Below, piece after piece: positions 60,083 through 64,000 of a stretch of DNA of 64,000 nucleotides (the first letter of the stretch is position 1; each line of letters starts with the position of its first letter). The position numbers and the translations under genes were made by a program. Origin of the DNA: Paenibacillus riograndensis SBR5. GTDB lineage: Bacteria > Bacillota > Bacilli > Paenibacillales > Paenibacillaceae. The notes under the pieces were generated by a model. It saw only the letters and a list, made by a program, of their open reading frames with translations. It had not been told where the DNA came from and did no database searches. The DNA is taken from the NCBI RefSeq assembly GCF_000981585.1, contig NZ_LN831776.1, positions 4,943,187-5,007,186 of the forward strand, given 5' to 3'.

Positions 60083-61120
60083 ATGATTATTCCAGTTCCA
60101 GAAGTGAATTTTACAGCCTCCCCTTTCTATAATCCCAGCCTCAAAAATGTGGTCATTCTCGCCACCGGGGGTACCATTGCAGGCAGCGGCGAAGCGCATA
60201 AAACCTTGAATTACGAGCCTGGTGCTCTGTCGATACAGGATTTGCTGGACAGTGTCCCCCATCTTGAACGTGTAGCCAATTGCGCAGGAGTACAGGTCAG
60301 CAATCTGTGCAGCGCCGATATAACCAGTGAGCACTGGCTGACCCTGGCAGCCTTGATTAACACTCTGGCACTCCGTGAAGATGTGCATGGTTTTGTGATC
60401 ACACACGGCACGGATACCCTGGACGAAACGTCGTACTTTCTTAATCTGGTAATCAAAACGGATAAACCCGTCATCATTACCGGCTCCATGCGCCCGGCTA
60501 CGGCCATCAGTCCGGATGGACCGCTGAATTTGTACCAGTCGGTAGCCCTGGCGGCCAACCCGGAAGCTTCCGGCCAAGGCGTCATGGTTGTGTTTGCCGA
60601 AGGGATCTACAGCGGCCGGGATGTGCAGAAGGTCAACACCTTTAAGGCCAATGCCTTTGATGAACGGGATTTTGGATGTCTCGGCTATATGCGGGACAGC
60701 GAGGCTTTTTTCTACACCAGATCGCTCAAAAAGCATACCACCGCCGCCCAGTTCGACATTTCTGCCCTGGAACAGCTGCCGCAGGTGTCCGTAGCCTATT
60801 TCCATGTCGATGCTGATCCGGGAATTCTGGATTATCTGGCTACCCTCTCCAAAGGCATTGTCATTGCCGGAGCAGGCGGAGGCATCTACAGCAAACCCTG
60901 GATCGATAAAGTCGGCGAGCTCAAAAATAACGATATCCCCGTTGTCCGCTGCTCGCGGATTTCCAGCGGCATTACGCTGAAGGATTCCTATATCGACCTT
61001 TCTGCCAATTCGATTCCCTGCAACAGCCTGGTGCCGCAAAAGGCACGAATCCTGCTCTCGCTGGCGCTGACCCAAACAACGGGTTATGAGGAAATCGCTG
61101 CAATGTTCAATGAATACTAA
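60083..61120 (+). CDS. ansA: L-asparaginase (type II-like)
   Basis: A 345-residue asparaginase hydrolysing L-asparagine to aspartate and ammonia. Active-site motifs: LATGGTIAGS (27-36, first catalytic Thr), THGTDTLDE (107-115, second Thr with Asp) and KTDKPVIITGSMR (125-137, with the Lys). Further family block: GGGIYSKPW near the C-terminus. The sequence resembles type II enzymes, but no signal peptide is seen, so it is probably cytoplasmic. AAAGGA precedes the ATG; monocistronic with terminator. The symbol is tentative (ansA or ansB). Confidence 0.92.
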   Translation: MIIPVPEVNFTASPFYNPSLKNVVILATGGTIAGSGEAHKTLNYEPGALSIQDLLDSVPHLERVANCAGVQVSNLCSADITSEHWLTLAALINTLALREDVHGFVITHGTDTLDETSYFLNLVIKTDKPVIITGSMRPATAISPDGPLNLYQSVALAANPEASGQGVMVVFAEGIYSGRDVQKVNTFKANAFDERDFGCLGYMRDSEAFFYTRSLKKHTTAAQFDISALEQLPQVSVAYFHVDADPGILDYLATLSKGIVIAGAGGGIYSKPWIDKVGELKNNDIPVVRCSRISSGITLKDSYIDLSANSIPCNSLVPQKARILLSLALTQTTGYEEIAAMFNEY

Positions 61121-61192
61121 GTTCTTCCAGAGCAAGGGGCTATCCCTGCCAGCCACATGAAGGATGGTACTCCCGCACGCTTGTTAATCCGT

Positions 61193-61241
61193 ATATAACC
61201 ATTGAAACCATTACTCCAAGGGTGGGCTTCAATGGTTATAT
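61193..61241 (+). terminator. terminator of the asparaginase gene
   Basis: ATATAACCATTGAA (61193-61206) pairs with TTCAATGGTTATAT (61228-61241); a short T-containing tail follows. A second hairpin (ACGGCTG...CAGCCGT) lies at about 61286-61320. Confidence 0.75.
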
Positions 61242-61427
61242 TTAGATTATTCGGAGGAACGACCCAAACCAAGAAGAACAAAAACGGCTGTGCCGTCCTC
61301 CACGGGACAGCGCAGCCGTCTTGGTTCTAGCGTTACCGGGAGAACGACTCCCCATGAATCCTACGGCAACTCTTTAGGTACAAAAGGTACACTAATTTGC
61401 CGGATTACCCTACCCTCGGGCAGATGA

Positions 61428-61556
61428 AGTGGAAAAAGGGACACTAATTCAGCCCATTTCGCCATTGGAGCAGAAATGTGGCCCAATTAGGTTGACTTTT
61501 TCCACTTCAATCTCAGGATTTCTTAATTTCCGGAAAAATAAGGTCCCTTTTTCCAA
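61428..61556. repeat. dispersed intergenic repeat family (GTGGAAAAAGG motif), site 1
   Basis: AGTGGAAAAAGGGACACTAA at ~61428, and inverted forms GACTTTTTCCACT (~61493) and GGTCCCTTTTTCCAACT (~61540). The same motif occurs at 63.6-63.8 kb. The 61121-61686 gap has no gene; besides the terminators this repeat is all I see. Confidence 0.7.
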
Positions 61557-61686
61557 CTAGCACCTGCGAAGAAGCCGGTAAAGACGGATCGCCCTATTCC
61601 TTTGCGATCGATCCGCAGCCGTTACGGACAGGAGAGCCGTTATGGATAGAAGATTCGTCTATTCCGCAGGACGGACTGAGTGCAAA

Positions 61687-62784
61687 TTAGAACAGAACAG
61701 CAGTGGCTTCCGGTGTAAAAGCCTTAATCTCGTCTACCCGTCCTTCGCGTATTTTCTTGGCCCAAGCCGGATCGCCGAGCAGTGCACGGCCTACGGCGAT
61801 AAGATCAAATTCTTGACGCTCCAGCCGTTTCAGCAGCTCTTCCAGCCCATGCCGACCCGCCTCTCCATCTTCTGACGGCTCGTCCTCCATCCCGACGGAG
61901 CCAACCGTGATGGTTGTTTTCCCGCTGAGTTTCTTAACCCATCCGGCCAAGCTAAGCTCTGAACCTTCAAACTCCGGGTCCCAGAAACGGCGCGTTGAGA
62001 TATGGAAAATATCCACACCTGCCTTCACCAGCACATTCAGAAATTGCTCCAGCTGTTCCGGGGTACCTACCAGCTTCGCAGCGTAATCCCCCATTTTCCA
62101 TTGGGACAGCCGCATTGAGACCGGATAATCCGGACCCACAGCGGCGCGGACGGCCTGAACTACCTGGATAGCGAATTGGGTACGCTTGAGGAAATCACCG
62201 CCATAGCGGTCAGTGCGCTGATTGGTTTTTTCCCAGAAGAACTGGTCGATCAGAAAACCGTGCGCACCATGAAGCTCAACACCGTCAAAACCTATCTGCT
62301 TGGCATTCGCTGCCGCATTGGCAAAAGCCTGAATAACGCCCGCAATTTCTTCTTCTGTCATGGGTCCGGTTACCTGTCTGCCTTCCAGATCCAGCCCGGA
62401 CGGGCCAATTGACGGGGCTTCCGGGAAGGGCTCAGCTCCCATTGGACGAATCATCCCCAAATGCACAAGCTGCGGAAAAATAGTACCTCCGGCTTCATGC
62501 ACCTGCCGGACGACTTCTCTCCAGCCGTCCATAGCAGCTTCCCCATAGATGCCCGGCAGTCTCGGCTCACTGCTGGCCGCCGGATGGTCAATAACGACAC
62601 CTTCCGTGATAATAAGTCCCACCTCATTCTCCGCACGGCGGCGGTAATATGCGGTGACATCCTCTCCGGGAACACCCCCGGGTGAAAAAGCCCGCGCTAC
62701 CGGCGACATTACAATCCGCCGGATTTGTTGTTTAAGCAAAAGCTGAAAGAAACTGTCGCGCACCAAGAAATCATTTGTTGTCAA
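61687..62784 (-). CDS. Old Yellow Enzyme-family NADH:flavin oxidoreductase
   Basis: A 365-residue FMN-dependent ene-reductase-type protein: RRIVMSPVARAFSPGGVPGE (~22-41), YYRRRAENEVGLIITEG, FDGVELHGAHGFLIDQFFWE (~166-185; substrate-binding His region), RTDRYGGDFLKR and FDLIAVGRALLGDPAWAKKI. The N-terminus is irregular: the TTG at 62784 has no RBS, and the stretch before RRIVMSP lacks the usual LKNR segment, so the true start or a small deletion is unresolved. It is divergent from a broken TetR gene that probably once controlled it. Confidence 0.85.
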   Translation of the reverse strand: MTTNDFLVRDSFFQLLLKQQIRRIVMSPVARAFSPGGVPGEDVTAYYRRRAENEVGLIITEGVVIDHPAASSEPRLPGIYGEAAMDGWREVVRQVHEAGGTIFPQLVHLGMIRPMGAEPFPEAPSIGPSGLDLEGRQVTGPMTEEEIAGVIQAFANAAANAKQIGFDGVELHGAHGFLIDQFFWEKTNQRTDRYGGDFLKRTQFAIQVVQAVRAAVGPDYPVSMRLSQWKMGDYAAKLVGTPEQLEQFLNVLVKAGVDIFHISTRRFWDPEFEGSELSLAGWVKKLSGKTTITVGSVGMEDEPSEDGEAGRHGLEELLKRLERQEFDLIAVGRALLGDPAWAKKIREGRVDEIKAFTPEATAVLF

Positions 62785-62823
62785 AACAACAGATGCTTAT
62801 AATAAGAAGGGATATTTTCTTGT

Positions 62824-63026
62824 ATGAAAGGAGGGATCTGAAAGAGGCCGCAACAGCAGCAACCATGATAAGCTGGTCGGTCTATGGCTTAACCTACCGC
62901 TGGAATATGGAAGGAAGAAAAGAATCTCCGGCAGACTTGGCTCAGAGAACAGTGCCGCTGATTGCGGATGGAGTCCCCTTCCTGCATCCCTTGGGCAATC
63001 ATGCGGGAATGGAGAGGTACAAATGA
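62824..63026 (+). pseudogene. C-terminal remnant of a TetR-family regulator
   Basis: The frame reads ATMISWSVYGLTYRWNMEGR then KESPADLAQRTVPLIADGV, the typical last helices of TetR/AcrR repressors of the kind found next to oxidoreductase genes. The DNA-binding half is missing; the region upstream is only 40 nt from the divergent oxidoreductase gene. It ends with a TGA that overlaps the ATG of the P-loop gene by 4 nt. A decayed local regulator. Confidence 0.72.
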
Positions 63027-63583
63027 AGAGATTAGTGATCATTACTGTCGGGAAAACACATAGCGGAAAAACTACTTTTGCCCAAAAATTAGAGCAGCAC
63101 CTGCACAACTCAGTCGTAATTGACCGTGATACCCATGCTGAATTTATCAACACCTATTATAAGAGCATGCTGCCAAAACAAGGTGCCAACACCCTTAAAA
63201 ACGCCATCTCTCGGACAATTATTGATTATGCAGTCCATGAAACCGATTTGCATCTTATCTTATGCAACGCTAACCGCGGCCGCAAAGGCCGATTGGATTT
63301 GCTCGAATATTTTCAACCCGAAGGTTTTGTACGCGTACTTGTTCATTTTGATATTCCCGATCAGATTCTTGAAGCCCGGGTAGCCGGCAGTCAGCGGAGT
63401 ACAGCTATTTTCAGGAGTGCGTCTACCTTTGAAGAAGTGCTTCTCCGGCAGCAAGCCGAAACTGATCATGGGGATGTTATAGCACCGGCAGAAGATGAAG
63501 CGGACTATTTGTTTGTGATTAAGGATAGTAGTGAAGTTCCAGCTACTTTGCAAAAAATTGTGGATATTGCTCAAAACTTGTGA
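63023..63583 (+). CDS. small P-loop ATPase/kinase-like protein
   Basis: A 186-residue P-loop protein: Walker A VGKTHSGKTTF (9-19), a VVIDRDTH strand (~31-38) typical of nucleoside-kinase/zeta-toxin-like folds, DLHLILCNANRGRKGR (~75-90) in the Walker B position and a helical C-terminus. It resembles the AAA_33 (gluconate/zeta-like kinase) group; the substrate is unknown. GGAGAGG lies 5 nt before the ATG within the TetR remnant. No antitoxin gene is adjacent. Confidence 0.82.
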   Translation: MKRLVIITVGKTHSGKTTFAQKLEQHLHNSVVIDRDTHAEFINTYYKSMLPKQGANTLKNAISRTIIDYAVHETDLHLILCNANRGRKGRLDLLEYFQPEGFVRVLVHFDIPDQILEARVAGSQRSTAIFRSASTFEEVLLRQQAETDHGDVIAPAEDEADYLFVIKDSSEVPATLQKIVDIAQNL

Positions 63584-63638
63584 GGAAGTGGCGCTTCCCC
63601 ATTCCATCCTCTCCTTCAGCTCCGTCGTGGCAGAGCCC

Positions 63639-63830
63639 AAGTGGAAAAAGGGAACTTAAATCTTCCCCATCCCGGTTCCCGACAAGCTTTAGTGGGAAAA
63701 AGGACAACTAATCCAGCTGATTTCCATCCTTTCGGGTGAATTCACTTAAAATAAGTTTACTAATTCCCACTATTTCCTCAGTTGAGCGCTTAGAGGCTAA
63801 TTTAAGTTTACTTATTCCACTCCACTTTCC
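63639..63830. repeat. dispersed intergenic repeat family (GTGGAAAAAGG motif), site 2
   Basis: AAGTGGAAAAAGGGAACTTA at ~63640 and AGTGGGAAAAAGGACAACTA at ~63692, then degenerate units (AAAATAAGTTTACTAATTCC near 63750; TTTAAGTTTACTTATTCCAC near 63802). The rest to the window end (about 63831-64000) shows no gene. Confidence 0.7.
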
Positions 63831-64000
63831 CGCAGAGCCCTGTCTTCCTCCCCTTCAACCTTTTGAACACCAAGGCCCTCTGCGAATCACAGGTTAAGCA
63901 CGATAACAGCACGATTGGATTGCAATCCCATTTGGCCCCTTTAAATTTCCCGCACTGGCAGTAAATCATGAGTTCCTACTCACCGTAAAGAGGCACGCAC

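Noticed and set aside
60011..61156. 381-codon minus-strand frame opposite the asparaginase gene
   Set aside because: The plus-strand gene has all catalytic motifs, a promoter and an RBS; the antisense frame has none.
1..64000. tRNA or rRNA genes
   Set aside because: I saw no cloverleaf-forming tRNA sequence with GTTCRA/CCA-type ends and no conserved rRNA segment.

Overview
The window looks like a chromosomal segment of a Paenibacillus-like Gram-positive bacterium (Firmicutes, Bacillales). The signs are strong AGGAGG-type ribosome binding sites, TTG and GTG starts, a copper-amine-oxidase-type stalk-domain protein, a family-3 cellulose-binding module on a huge secreted repeat protein, and XhlA/LLH-type lysis proteins. 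No rRNA, tRNA or CRISPR array was seen. There are no phage head, portal or terminase genes, so the tail-like genes are read as a contractile injection system and not as a prophage.

Left part (1-21.4 kb, all minus strand): an almost complete extracellular contractile injection system (eCIS, Afp/PVC-like). In transcription order it holds an AAA+ ATPase, a DUF4255 cap/terminator protein, the sheath, inner tube protein 1, a tail-assembly-like protein, a tiny DUF6760 protein with no normal start codon (possible -1 frameshift), inner tube protein 2, an unknown proline-rich protein, a LysM tube/baseplate adaptor, the hub (gp27-like) and spike (gp5-like) as separate genes, PAAR tip, gp25-like wedge, two baseplate-J-like wedge proteins, a P2-gpI-like tail protein, and two paralogous fibre proteins around a small coiled-coil protein. 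The second fibre runs off the left edge.

Middle part (21.5-31.5 kb): a polymorphic-toxin locus. A 1313-residue cargo-like toxin has an N-terminal eCIS-cargo-type LQRTLGNRAV motif and an AT-rich C-terminal WHH (HNH/EndoVII) nuclease tip, followed by a DUF7716-type immunity gene. Downstream lie two decayed orphan cassettes. Each keeps a frameshifted copy of the toxin's membrane segment, the end of a different toxin tip, an intact SUKH immunity gene and its own terminator. A duplicated G-rich promoter-like repeat brackets this island. Upstream of the toxin come a beta-helix tailspike protein, a 74-residue protein, a DUF1906 endolysin and an XhlA holin-like protein.

Then (31.6-39.8 kb): a 2267-residue secreted protein with 21 HYR repeats and a C-terminal CBM3 sits between two holin-type genes. 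Divergent from it is a pair encoding a sigma region-4 protein and a region-2-like protein (SigO/RsoA-like split sigma factor), a plausible regulator of the particle, toxin and lysis genes. A TTGTAA element recurs upstream of several of these genes.

Right part (39.9-64 kb): ordinary chromosomal genes. These are a serine hydrolase followed by a 9-bp tandem repeat; a TetR-MFS-ABC efflux operon with a perfect operator palindrome; a CPBP protease; small secreted or membrane proteins; an MCP-CheW-CheA operon; a GPH sugar symporter with a PIG-L deacetylase; a methyltransferase; a GNAT acetyltransferase; an IS200/IS605-type TnpB element; L-asparaginase; an Old Yellow Enzyme next to a broken TetR gene; and a small P-loop ATPase. 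A family of dispersed intergenic repeats occurs near the right end.
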